Shown piece after piece: positions 42,225 through 50,148 of a stretch of 52,252 bases of DNA. Under the pieces are notes generated by a model. That model had not been told where the DNA came from and made no database searches. It worked only from the letters and a program-made list of their open reading frames with translations. The DNA is from Candidatus Omnitrophota bacterium (GTDB lineage Bacteria > Omnitrophota > Gorgyraeia > JABMQH01), in NCBI GenBank assembly GCA_028715645.1, contig JAQURK010000004.1, forward strand, positions 1 to 52,252, written 5' to 3'. Both the position numbers and the translations under genes were made by a program. Every line of letters starts with the position of its first letter. Position 1 is the stretch's first letter.

Positions 42225-43322
42225 TTACTCCTTGCCGCAAATTGAATTTATGGCCTTCTTTACCAGGCCTTCAGGAACGCCCTCCACGACCCTTGCCTCG
42301 CCTACGCGGACAGGCAGCACAAACCTGTTTTTTCCTTTAACGAATTTTTTATCATACAGGTGGGCGTCGTAAATCTTTCCGGCGCTCACCGCCCTCGCCC
42401 TGACGGGCAGACCGGTCTTTTTAAGCAGCGCCTCTATCCTGGTTGCCGCCGCCCGCGGAATCATGCCCATCCGCTCGGATATCAGATTGGCGGCGGCCAT
42501 ACCGATACTAATCGCCTCGCCGTGCGTATATCTCTTTGAATACCCCGCGGCGTTTTCTATGGCGTGGCCTATCGTATGGCCGTAGTTTAACAGGGCCCTT
42601 ATGCCGGACCTGTCCAGCTCATCGAGCTCGACGGTCCTGGCCTTTATTTTCGCTGAAGCCGAGATGACTCGTTCGAGAGGGCTTTTTTCAAGGGCTAATA
42701 CGGCCGAGAGATTATCTTCGAGGAACTTGAATAGGGCGGCGTCTTTTATAACGGCGCACTTTATTGCCTCGGCAAGGCCGCTTACGAATTGTCTGTCAGG
42801 CAGCGTTTTAAGGAATTTGGTTTCCGAAAATACGAGACGGGGTTGATAAAAGGACCCTGCCAGGTTTTTACCGGCCTTAAGGTCTATGGCCGTCTTCCCC
42901 CCGATCGCGGAGTCTACCTGGGCCAGTAATGTCGTCGGAATCTGGACATAGGGCACGCCTCTTTTGTATATGGAGGCAATAAATCCCGCCACATCGCCTA
43001 CAACGCCACCGCCGAAAGCGATAATAAAAACCTCTCTCGACCTGCCAAGGGATGCTATCCTGTCCAGCAGTTCAAGAGAGGTTTTTATGGACTTGCTTTT
43101 TTCTGTATCGGCTATTACTTCAAATGCCGGATTTATCCCGCTGCGCTTGAGTATGGCCGCCAGTTTTTTACCCCAAATCTTTTTAATGCCGGGGTTGGTT
43201 ATTACGGCGCAATTATCGCCGCAGCCGCATTTTTTTAAAAAGACGCCGAGATAAGGAAGGCAATTATTCCCTATGACGATCTCATAGCTTCTTCCATCTA
43301 AAGCGACCTTTATTTTTTTCAT
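42225..43322 (-). CDS. aroB: 3-dehydroquinate synthase
   Basis: 365 aa. Second step of the shikimate pathway. GGGVVGDVAGFIAS, YVQIPTTLLAQVDSAIGGKTAID, LNYGHTIGHAIE and YTHGEAISIGM carry the NAD- and zinc-binding residues. ATG 43322 is chosen; the frame stays open upstream, but that part is only another frame of the small basic protein gene. Starts 10 nt after that gene. Confidence 0.95.
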   Translation of the reverse strand: MKKIKVALDGRSYEIVIGNNCLPYLGVFLKKCGCGDNCAVITNPGIKKIWGKKLAAILKRSGINPAFEVIADTEKSKSIKTSLELLDRIASLGRSREVFIIAFGGGVVGDVAGFIASIYKRGVPYVQIPTTLLAQVDSAIGGKTAIDLKAGKNLAGSFYQPRLVFSETKFLKTLPDRQFVSGLAEAIKCAVIKDAALFKFLEDNLSAVLALEKSPLERVISASAKIKARTVELDELDRSGIRALLNYGHTIGHAIENAAGYSKRYTHGEAISIGMAAANLISERMGMIPRAAATRIEALLKKTGLPVRARAVSAGKIYDAHLYDKKFVKGKNRFVLPVRVGEARVVEGVPEGLVKKAINSICGKE

Positions 43323-43332
43323 CAGCCTTTTT

Positions 43333-43695
43333 TTAGGCCTTGCCCTTTTTATCTTTTGGGGCGGCGGCCTGTTTCGGCGCGGCGGCCTGTTTCGGAGTTG
43401 CGCCTTGTTTCGGAGCCGCGCCCGGTTTTGCGGCCTGACCTGCAGCCGCGGCTTGAGCCTGCGGCGCGCCTGCCGCGCCGCCAACGGCCTCGCCTGCGGG
43501 CGCCTCGCCTTCCGCCGCGGCCTTTTCTTTCTTAACCTTGAATTTTATGGATTTGATCTTTGGAAGGCTGAATATGGAATCCTTTTCCTCCCATTTATCC
43601 TTTTCCACAAGGTATTTTAATTTTTCATAGCGTTTAAGTACCGACCTGTGCCTTTTTCCCTTTTGGCTGCCCAATAGACTTGGATGCTGCGACAT
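43333..43695 (-). CDS. Small basic protein of the Chlamydiae/Verrucomicrobia/Planctomycetes type (TIGR04137-like)
   Basis: 120 aa. MSQHPSLLGSQKGKRHRSVL and SIFSLPKIKSIKFKVKK are the hallmark of a short conserved protein restricted to PVC bacteria. Here it carries an extra ~60-residue tail of A/P/K/Q repeats (TPKQAAAPKQAAAPKDKKGK). Function unknown; the basic, compact core suggests RNA or ribosome contact. Useful taxonomic marker. Confidence 0.85.
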   Translation of the reverse strand: MSQHPSLLGSQKGKRHRSVLKRYEKLKYLVEKDKWEEKDSIFSLPKIKSIKFKVKKEKAAAEGEAPAGEAVGGAAGAPQAQAAAAGQAAKPGAAPKQGATPKQAAAPKQAAAPKDKKGKA

Positions 43696-43701
43696 ATTTT
43701 T

Positions 43702-44232
43702 TCACCTCTTTCTGATATAACAGTCTTTATAGACCCTCTTTAAGGTATTCAACGCCGATGTTGCCGCCTTGGTGTCGGCGAATTCTCCTACCCGTACCTC
43801 GTAGAGGCCGTTGCCCTCGAGTATTACCGCCGGAAAACCAAGTTTTTTAAGTTTTGCCGTCTCCTGCTGCGCGAGGTCCTTTGACTTAAAAGTCGCGACT
43901 TGTATGGTATATGGTTTCAGGGCCTGCGGTTGTTGCGCGGCCGGTTTTTTGGCCTCTTGAAGAGGGACCGGTGCCGGCGCATATACCTGACGCTGCGCAG
44001 GCGCTGCCGCCGGCCTGGAGGAAAGAGCGGTTCTCCCCTTGCCCTTCTCGAAACCAAGCGCGAATACGATTATAAGAAGGATTATAAGTCCCACACTGAC
44101 AAGAATAAGCTTATCGCGGCTTAAGATAAAAGTAAAACTCTTTTCAGGGAAGGCCCCCTTATTTAACAGGCTGCCCCTTTCTTCCTGATTTTTGAATTCG
44201 CCGAATAATTCGGACTGTTTTTCAATAGACAT
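43702..44232 (-). CDS. SPOR-domain membrane protein
   Basis: 176 aa. Cytoplasmic ~35 residues, one membrane helix (LILVSVGLIILLIIVFALGF), A/P/Q-rich linker, then a SPOR domain (~108-176): YTIQVATFKSKDLAQQETAK, LYEVRVGEFADTKAA. Binds denuded glycan strands at division sites in known cases. Confidence 0.9.
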   Translation of the reverse strand: MSIEKQSELFGEFKNQEERGSLLNKGAFPEKSFTFILSRDKLILVSVGLIILLIIVFALGFEKGKGRTALSSRPAAAPAQRQVYAPAPVPLQEAKKPAAQQPQALKPYTIQVATFKSKDLAQQETAKLKKLGFPAVILEGNGLYEVRVGEFADTKAATSALNTLKRVYKDCYIRKR

Positions 44233-44514
44233 TTAGCTTCTCTCGCCCTCCTGTCGTTCTTTTTTGATAGCGGAATCGATCTGGGCGATCAATTTTGAAT
44301 TTCTCGTAAAGCTGTAGGCGGTTGTCGATGAGACCTTGTGAGCCGTGAGGACTTTTAGTTCCGCTAATTTTAAAAGCGCCTTTTTTACGTCCTGCCTGTT
44401 TTCTCCCGTCCAGGCGGCTACCCCTCTGGGTGTATCGATGCTCGCGGGGTTTTCATGAAAGAACGCTATTATCTTAAAATATATTGGGATCTTTATGAGT
44501 TTATGCAATTTCAT
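44233..44514 (-). CDS. Small winged-helix protein
   Basis: 93 aa. Helix-turn-helix pattern (PIYFKIIAFFHENPASIDT, TGENRQDVKKALLKLAELKV) followed by a wing and a charged tail. Looks like a single winged-helix domain; target unknown. Overlaps the HD-GYP gene by 14 nt and abuts the SPOR gene. Confidence 0.75.
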   Translation of the reverse strand: MKLHKLIKIPIYFKIIAFFHENPASIDTPRGVAAWTGENRQDVKKALLKLAELKVLTAHKVSSTTAYSFTRNSKLIAQIDSAIKKERQEGERS

Positions 44515-46024
44515 GTCCGCGCTCTTTCGCTATCGTTTCCTTTATTTCCCTCTGCTCGATTATCTTAAGGAATTCCGCGACTACCTTGGGATCAAACTGG
44601 GTCCCGCTGTTCCTGATTATCTCCTGCTTGGCCTCTTCCACCGTCTTGGTCACCCGGTATGATTTTGGCGTTATCATTGCCAGGAACGCGCTTACTACCG
44701 CCATTATACGGGAACCCAACGGTATCTCGGCGCCTTTAAGGTTGTTCGGATATCCGCTTCCGTCGTAGTTTTCATGATGATGCAGGATTATGGGTATGAC
44801 GGGTTTCAGGTATTTAGTCGGCTCAAACATCTCCGCTCCCTTGGCAGGATGCTCTTTTATCAATTGGTATTCCTTACCGGTCAATTTTGACGGTTTCGAC
44901 AGTATCTCATCCGGAACAAAGAGCTGTCCCGCGTCATGCAGCAGCGCGGCGCATTGGAGGCTCCTGACCTCAGTCGGGTTAAGCCCCATCTCCCTCCCCA
45001 TGGCCATGACGATCTTTACAAACGCGGTCCGCGGTATGAATGTGGATGGGCCCCTTGTATCGAGAATCGTCGCCAGCGATTTTATGCTGCTGATTGCCAG
45101 GTTTTCCTGTTCCTTGTAGAGCTGGGCGTTTTTTATGGCGATTACGGCCTGCTCGGCTATGGTCATTAATATCTCCTGGTCAAACTGCGTAAAGGCCTTG
45201 CCGCCCAGCTTGTCGTATATGGTTATTACTCCGATAACATTCTCGTCGATCAATGGGACCGAGATGTAATCATGGCCCCTCAGGACCTTTTCCGCCTTTA
45301 CCGCCTTGCCCGGTATGCCCTTCCCTACCCTTAATTCCTTTGGGTAAAGTTTCCTTTTTGAGCGGATATCTATGGTTGTTATCGGTTTCAAGACATTCCT
45401 TTTTTCATCAAGCAGCTTGACCGAACAGCGGTTTGACTGCGTTACCTGCATGCACAATCTCGCGATACGGGGCAGGAGCTCATCAAGGTCCAGGGTGGAG
45501 CTTATCAGTCTGTGTATCGTATGAACCGTAGAAAGGGCAATCGCCCTCGGCCTTATGGTCTCGTACAGCTTGGAAAGCTCAAGTTCCTTCTGAATGTCCT
45601 TTATAAGCGTATGCATGAAATTGACAAAGAGCTCAGGCGCAATCTCAGGCATTTCGCTGTCGAGATGGCACAACCCTATATAGCCGTAGATCTTATCGCC
45701 CTGGATGAGCGGCAGGCAAAAACCGCTTAGATGGTTTGGGCAGACAAACTTCTCTAACTTTTTTGTTTTTTTTGATTTCAGGACGACCCTCAGGATGTTG
45801 CGCATGCAGGCGCCTCTTTTTTTCGCGTATGGACCGCAGAAATCACACTGCGCGAGCGAGGTTTCGTTAAACTTGGGCGGGTTCTTTTTAACGGACTTTA
45901 TGAGCCACCATACAGGATGTTTAAAAAAAGCGCCCAGGATCGCCTTCTCTTTTTTCAGGTCATCGCTTTTAATGAGTTTATTGAAGAATTTTTCTTCATA
46001 ACTCATTTCCCTGATTTTTTTCAT
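44501..46024 (-). CDS. PocR-GAF-HD-GYP protein with altered catalytic residues
   Basis: 507 aa. N-part (~1-150) is cysteine-rich (Cys60, 63, 73, 95, 103; CDFCGPYAKKRGACMR) and resembles PocR-type sensor domains. GAF domain ~175-305. HD-GYP domain ~310-500 with HD at 363-364, HP at 392, HHHENYDGSGYP at 415-426. The usual first metal His (GHSxRV) is aligned with Pro331. Lys of HDxGK is Gln367. The metal Asp of the VADAYDA block is Ser445. Canonical HD-GYP proteins hydrolyse c-di-GMP; this one may bind without cutting. First gene of the operon. Confidence 0.9.
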   Translation of the reverse strand: MKKIREMSYEEKFFNKLIKSDDLKKEKAILGAFFKHPVWWLIKSVKKNPPKFNETSLAQCDFCGPYAKKRGACMRNILRVVLKSKKTKKLEKFVCPNHLSGFCLPLIQGDKIYGYIGLCHLDSEMPEIAPELFVNFMHTLIKDIQKELELSKLYETIRPRAIALSTVHTIHRLISSTLDLDELLPRIARLCMQVTQSNRCSVKLLDEKRNVLKPITTIDIRSKRKLYPKELRVGKGIPGKAVKAEKVLRGHDYISVPLIDENVIGVITIYDKLGGKAFTQFDQEILMTIAEQAVIAIKNAQLYKEQENLAISSIKSLATILDTRGPSTFIPRTAFVKIVMAMGREMGLNPTEVRSLQCAALLHDAGQLFVPDEILSKPSKLTGKEYQLIKEHPAKGAEMFEPTKYLKPVIPIILHHHENYDGSGYPNNLKGAEIPLGSRIMAVVSAFLAMITPKSYRVTKTVEEAKQEIIRNSGTQFDPKVVAEFLKIIEQREIKETIAKERGHEIA

Positions 46025-46031
46025 ATCGCCT

Positions 46032-46060
46032 ATTATAATATTATTATATTAAATTTGCAA
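46032..46060 (-). promoter_or_regulatory. Promoter of the HD-GYP operon, leaderless geometry
   Basis: Minus strand: TTGCAA (46060-46055), 17-bp spacer, TATAAT (46037-46032), then only 7 nt to ATG 46024. Clearest leaderless candidate in the window. Confidence 0.82.
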
Positions 46061-46077
46061 TAAAAAAGGTTAGAGGA

Positions 46078-47232
46078 TTAGACCCGCTCATAAGGCTCAA
46101 AAAGCCTTTTATATTCATCAAGCGCGTACCTGTCGGTCATGCCCGCGATGTAATCGCATATGACCCTGTGGGTGTCTTCCTTTTTTAGGTGAGATTGCGT
46201 GGTGGGAGGCAGTTGTTCGGTCTTGTCAAGATATACCTTGAAAAGTTCATTTATGAACCTGGAGGCCTTATTAGACATCCTGACTACCCTGTAATGATGG
46301 TAAAGGTTGCTTACCAGGAATTCCCTTAGCGGCTTCCGGGCCTCTTCCATGGCAGGGCCAAACGAAATAATCTTGTGGGGGAGCCACCTGGCGTCCTTTG
46401 GTGAACGCACCTTCAACTTTTTGATGTTCTTCTCCGTCTCGATCACAAGATCGGTCACCTGTTCGTTGATCAATAATCTGACGATCTGATAATTAAGGAT
46501 CTCCCGCTTTGCCGAGGGATAGGTCTTCTTGATTGCCTGGGCGGCCTGTTTCCAGAGTCCGACCCCTTTCAGGGCGTCGTCCTTGATGAGGCCGCTCGCG
46601 ATACCGTCGTCAAGGTCATGATTGTCATACGCTATCTCATCCGCGATGTCCACTACCTGGGCCTCAAGCGTAGGCAGCGTTTTTTCCTCGAAGGGTATGA
46701 ATGGTCTGGGCCTGTCAAACGGCGTGGCGTGTTTTATGATGCCCTCCCGCACCTCCCATGACAAATTCAGGCCGGGGAATCCCGGATAGCGCTCCTCAAG
46801 GAAATCAACCACCCTGAGGCCATGAGAATTGTGGTCAAACCCCCCGTGGTCCTTCATTAGCTCCCTTAAGGCGTCTTCGCCGGAATGTCCAAAAGGCGTA
46901 TGCCCGAGATCATGGGCAAGGGCGATCGCTTCCGCGAGATCGTCATTTAACCTTAGCGCCCTTGCGATGGTTTTCGCTATCTGGGCGACCTCCAGGGTAT
47001 GAGTAAGGCGAGTCCTGTAATGGTCACCTTCATGGTTTACAAACACCTGCGTCTTATATTCAAGCCGCCTGAATGCGGAGGAATATATGATCCTGTCCCT
47101 GTCCCTCTGGTATATGGAACGATAGTCGTGCTCGGGTTCCTTATATTTCCTGCCCCTGGAATCGGCGCTTTTTTGCGCGTAGGGAGCGAGAAACTGAGCT
47201 TCTCTTTCTTCTATGTCGCGTCTGGTCAGCAT
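46078..47232 (-). CDS. dgt: dGTPase-like deoxynucleotide triphosphohydrolase
   Basis: 384 aa. HD-domain dNTPase cutting dNTP to nucleoside and triphosphate. IIYSSAFRRLEYKTQVFVNH, RTRLTHTLEVAQIAKTI, AIALAHDLGHTPFGHSGE and DIADEIAYDNHDLDDG are family signatures with all metal ligands. Last gene of the thiC-to-dgt run. Confidence 0.95.
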   Translation of the reverse strand: MLTRRDIEEREAQFLAPYAQKSADSRGRKYKEPEHDYRSIYQRDRDRIIYSSAFRRLEYKTQVFVNHEGDHYRTRLTHTLEVAQIAKTIARALRLNDDLAEAIALAHDLGHTPFGHSGEDALRELMKDHGGFDHNSHGLRVVDFLEERYPGFPGLNLSWEVREGIIKHATPFDRPRPFIPFEEKTLPTLEAQVVDIADEIAYDNHDLDDGIASGLIKDDALKGVGLWKQAAQAIKKTYPSAKREILNYQIVRLLINEQVTDLVIETEKNIKKLKVRSPKDARWLPHKIISFGPAMEEARKPLREFLVSNLYHHYRVVRMSNKASRFINELFKVYLDKTEQLPPTTQSHLKKEDTHRVICDYIAGMTDRYALDEYKRLFEPYERV

Positions 47233-47233
47233 C

Positions 47234-47731
47234 TTATTTGCCGCGAAGTCGGATGATTCGCGGGGTAACTATTTTATTTTCAATCTCAAGGATACCGTAT
47301 GAATTATATGGGGCAAATATCCTGTCTGTGGGGCTGCCCGGGTTAAAGAACAATACCCGGCCTTTATTTTCAATAAGCGGATTATGGGAATGGCCGAATA
47401 TTATCACGTCCGCGCCCTTAAATTCACGTTCGGCCAATTCTATGAGGCCTGACGGCGGCCCCCAGCCGTGCATGAGACCGATAGAAATACCGCCTATCTC
47501 AATAATATCCTTGTCAGGCAGGCTTGAACGCACCTCGGCGCTATCCATATTTCCCCTGACCGCCCTCACCTTGGCGATGCCCGAGAGGGTTTTAAGGACG
47601 CTTGGCTCGACCAGGTCGCCGGCGTGCACGATAAGGTCTGTGCCTGCCAGGCCTTCCACCACCTCTTTAGGAATGACCGCCGCGGCTATGGGTATATGGG
47701 TATCGGATAGAACGCCGATCCGTATGGTCAT
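47234..47731 (-). CDS. YfcE/MJ0936-type metallophosphoesterase
   Basis: 165 aa. GVLSDTHIP, VHAGDLVE, VRGNMD, MHGWG and FGHSHNP are the five metal/phosphate motifs of the small calcineurin-like phosphodiesterase family. Substrate unknown. One base gap to dgt and 4-nt overlap with the ATPase gene. Confidence 0.93.
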   Translation of the reverse strand: MTIRIGVLSDTHIPIAAAVIPKEVVEGLAGTDLIVHAGDLVEPSVLKTLSGIAKVRAVRGNMDSAEVRSSLPDKDIIEIGGISIGLMHGWGPPSGLIELAEREFKGADVIIFGHSHNPLIENKGRVLFFNPGSPTDRIFAPYNSYGILEIENKIVTPRIIRLRGK

Positions 47732-49353
47732 TTTAGCATCTTAAACTTGTTATAGAGTGAAAATATGAAATTAAGGTCTTCCTTGCCCCATACCCAGACC
47801 TTATTTTCCTTGGCGATAAGCGTCGCGTTCGTATCTATGGCCGATGAAAGAATCAATATCTTTCTTTGGGGCGCCGGCTCGATAGCCTTGAATCTATCTA
47901 TGACCTTTGTCATTACGGCCTCATCTACCGGCTGCGGGCTGAATTGCCATGCCCATTGCTTTTTTGTGTCGTAGACGGCCTCGATCAGGATCTCCCCCTC
48001 ATTTTCGGAATTTTTTATTTCAATCCGCGAGAACCGCGGGAACTTCAGGTTTTTTTCGCCAAGTTTGATGATCTCATTGTTAAAGGAAGAGACTAATTCC
48101 TTTATCCTGGCGCCGGTATCCTTTTTATTCTCCGCAAGGAAAAAGGCGACCATCGCCTCCACGTCTTTTTTAAACATGGCGGCCCTCTCCTGGAAATCGC
48201 TTAGCAGGGAGTAACGTTTTTTGTTATAGACATACCTGAGCCAGAATTCAAAGACCTTGTCGTTAAAATAAAAGACGCAGCCGTTCTTTGCAAGGAAATT
48301 TTCCTCTATCAGTTTTTCTATCCTTGCCGGCAAATCCGCCTTCTTGCCTCTGAAATTCTGGCGGATGCCGCCGAGCTTGTTGTTGCCTTCAGCGACAGCA
48401 CTCAAGATATCGAGATAATCATTTAAGGTTGACTGTGGGAAGGCGCCCACGAGATTCTGAAAATACTGGTTTATCGCGCCCTTTGAATCAAACAGCAGAT
48501 TATTAAAGGCCTCCGAGATAACTCCGGGCCCGGCCCACTTGAACTGTAATTGCGCGGAGCAATTGTTCAATTCTGATGAGATTATATCGAGATAAAACGG
48601 CCTGCCGTCGGTAAATGAGACCAGGAAGTCCTTTAATTCCTCCTGCATCCTGATCGCCTCCAGGCGCCTTTCAAGGAAATTTTTGCTGACCGCGCAGTCA
48701 AAATCCCTTACTTCTATGATCTCGAAATTGCCGAATAAAAGGTCGAGCCGTTCCTTAAGTATCCTTTTTATCGATGAAACCTGGGAACTCGTAACGACAT
48801 ACATGGTGTCCTTCTGCACCATGATCTTTTTGCCGAAAACGGCAAACGGGTTCTTAAGGTTAAAAAATGAGAGATTGTGGAATTCATCGAAGATGATTAT
48901 GCAGGATTTCCCGGTCTCTTCCTTTATGTAAGAGGTAAGGTTAAATAGCCCCGAATAGACCTCCTGATGGTCCCCTTTTTCAAGGAGCCGCAGGATTTCT
49001 TTTATGGAGGCAGTTGTTTTTGGTATAAAGGCCTCTGCCTTCGAGATTAGGAAATCGAGGTCCTCTTTTATCTCCTCATTCCGCCCCTTTAGGAAATTAA
49101 GGAGGATGGTCCCTATGAATTTTTTTGAAAAGGCCTCAAAGGGCTCGGTAAGGACCTCTATATAGACGGGGATGACGGAGCCGCTCTTTAGATTGGAAAG
49201 GAAATTCTGCAGGATATATGTCTTTCCGCAGAGCTTCTGCCCTGTAAGAGCGACGTTCTGGCGATAACCTGATTTAAGGGACTCCACCCTTTTATTAAGG
49301 GTGTCCAGTATGTCCGCTCTTCCTACAAAGACCCTTGGCGCGTTTATTGGCAT
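47728..49353 (-). CDS. STAND/archaeal-type P-loop ATPase
   Basis: 541 aa. FVGRADILDTLNKRVES at the start, Walker A TGQKLCGKTYIL, Walker B SCIIIFDEFHNL and FTDGRPFYLDIIS fit the archaeal ATPase/STAND group. A winged-helix region (~325-385) follows. The C-part (~440-541; EGEILIEAVYDTKK and VWVWGKEDLNFIF) has a pattern like the nuclease-fold domain often found at this place, but catalytic residues are unclear. Possible sensor or defence-type role; not established. Confidence 0.8.
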   Translation of the reverse strand: MPINAPRVFVGRADILDTLNKRVESLKSGYRQNVALTGQKLCGKTYILQNFLSNLKSGSVIPVYIEVLTEPFEAFSKKFIGTILLNFLKGRNEEIKEDLDFLISKAEAFIPKTTASIKEILRLLEKGDHQEVYSGLFNLTSYIKEETGKSCIIIFDEFHNLSFFNLKNPFAVFGKKIMVQKDTMYVVTSSQVSSIKRILKERLDLLFGNFEIIEVRDFDCAVSKNFLERRLEAIRMQEELKDFLVSFTDGRPFYLDIISSELNNCSAQLQFKWAGPGVISEAFNNLLFDSKGAINQYFQNLVGAFPQSTLNDYLDILSAVAEGNNKLGGIRQNFRGKKADLPARIEKLIEENFLAKNGCVFYFNDKVFEFWLRYVYNKKRYSLLSDFQERAAMFKKDVEAMVAFFLAENKKDTGARIKELVSSFNNEIIKLGEKNLKFPRFSRIEIKNSENEGEILIEAVYDTKKQWAWQFSPQPVDEAVMTKVIDRFKAIEPAPQRKILILSSAIDTNATLIAKENKVWVWGKEDLNFIFSLYNKFKMLK

Positions 49354-49355
49354 TT

Positions 49356-50063
49356 TTAGGGAAGATAATAAAGCGGGTTTTGCGGCTTACCGTATTTTCT
49401 TATCTCAAAATGCAGATATGCCGTTTCCCCCCTGCCTGTCGAGCCGGCCAGCGCTATCGCCTTATTATGATCTACAATTTCGCCGGTCTTGACCAGGTTT
49501 TCTGAATTCCTTGAATACACCGTAAAGAACCCGTCATGATGGTCTATCACAATAATGTTGCCCTGCCCGCTAAATCTTTCTCCGGCGTAAACAACCTCGC
49601 CTTTTTTAGCGGCAAATACCTTTGTCCCCCGCCGGGCCCTTATGTCTATCCCTTTATTCTTCGCCCCGTAGGCGTTTTCTCCGAAGAATGAAATAATATC
49701 CCCCTGGAGGGGCCAGATGAAATAATCCTTTTCAAATAAACTTATCTTATCTGTGGTTACCTTAAGCGGTTCCTTAGCGCCGGGAATAAAAAGCCGGTCG
49801 CCGGGGCTGATCTTTGTGGCGTCAGAGATATTGTTCATCTTTATTATGTATGACAGGTCGATATCGTAAGTTTTAGCGATCCTCCAGAGAGTATCGCCCT
49901 TCTGGACTTCATGATAAACGCCTCCGGTCAGGCCGGGGACAGCCCGGATGACAGGCGGTTGGTAGGGCGCTGTCGCGCAGCCCGCCAGGATTAGACAAAA
50001 GACGATAGCGAGCGAGGGGAATCGAACCCCCGTAGCCAGCTTGGGAAGCTGGTATTCTACCAT
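49356..50063 (-). CDS. NlpD-like lipoprotein: LysM plus degenerate LytM domain
   Basis: 235 aa from ATG 50063. Lipobox LILAGC places the lipidated Cys at residue 29. LysM domain: YHEVQKGDTLWRIAKTYDI to PGDRLFIPG. The LytM domain has NKGIDIRARRGTKV and AYLHFEIRKYG. The first zinc His is Asn and the first His of HxH is Tyr, so it should not cut peptidoglycan; it fits amidase activators such as NlpD/EnvC. The only usable start giving a proper signal peptide lies inside tRNA-Gly on the same strand. Further upstream frame (to 50177) is tRNA and palindrome sequence, so not coding. Confidence 0.82.
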   Translation of the reverse strand: MVEYQLPKLATGVRFPSLAIVFCLILAGCATAPYQPPVIRAVPGLTGGVYHEVQKGDTLWRIAKTYDIDLSYIIKMNNISDATKISPGDRLFIPGAKEPLKVTTDKISLFEKDYFIWPLQGDIISFFGENAYGAKNKGIDIRARRGTKVFAAKKGEVVYAGERFSGQGNIIVIDHHDGFFTVYSRNSENLVKTGEIVDHNKAIALAGSTGRGETAYLHFEIRKYGKPQNPLYYLP

Positions 50064-50077
50064 TGAACTACGCTCGC
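50007..50077 (-). tRNA. tRNA-Gly(CCC)
   Basis: Minus strand cloverleaf: acceptor GCGAGCG/CGCTCGC (50077-50071, 50014-50008), D arm with AATGGTAGA, anticodon stem CCAGC/GCTGG with loop TTCCCAA (anticodon CCC), T loop TTCGATT, discriminator U at 50007. No encoded CCA. Overlaps the NlpD-like coding region on the same strand. Confidence 0.96.
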
Positions 50078-50143
50078 GAATTTTGCGCAGCAAAATTCGT
50101 CCCGAGCCACCCTTGAGCCCGAAATTTGGTGGCGAGGGACGAA
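50077..50143. repeat. Double inverted-repeat element upstream of tRNA-Gly
   Basis: Perfect 10-bp arms CGAATTTTGC/GCAAAATTCG around GCA (50077-50099). Partly overlapping this are 16-bp arms (50096-50111 and 50128-50143; two mismatches) around a 16-nt loop. The ATTTTGC/GCAAAAT core recalls the palindrome inside lysA. Fills the gap between the PfkB gene and the tRNA. Confidence 0.8.
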
Positions 50144-50148
50144 ATACC

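Noticed and set aside
43323..43484. N-terminal extension of aroB rich in Arg/Pro
   Set aside because: It is the alternate frame of the A/P/K-rich tail of the small basic protein; AroB homologues begin at the ATG at 43322.
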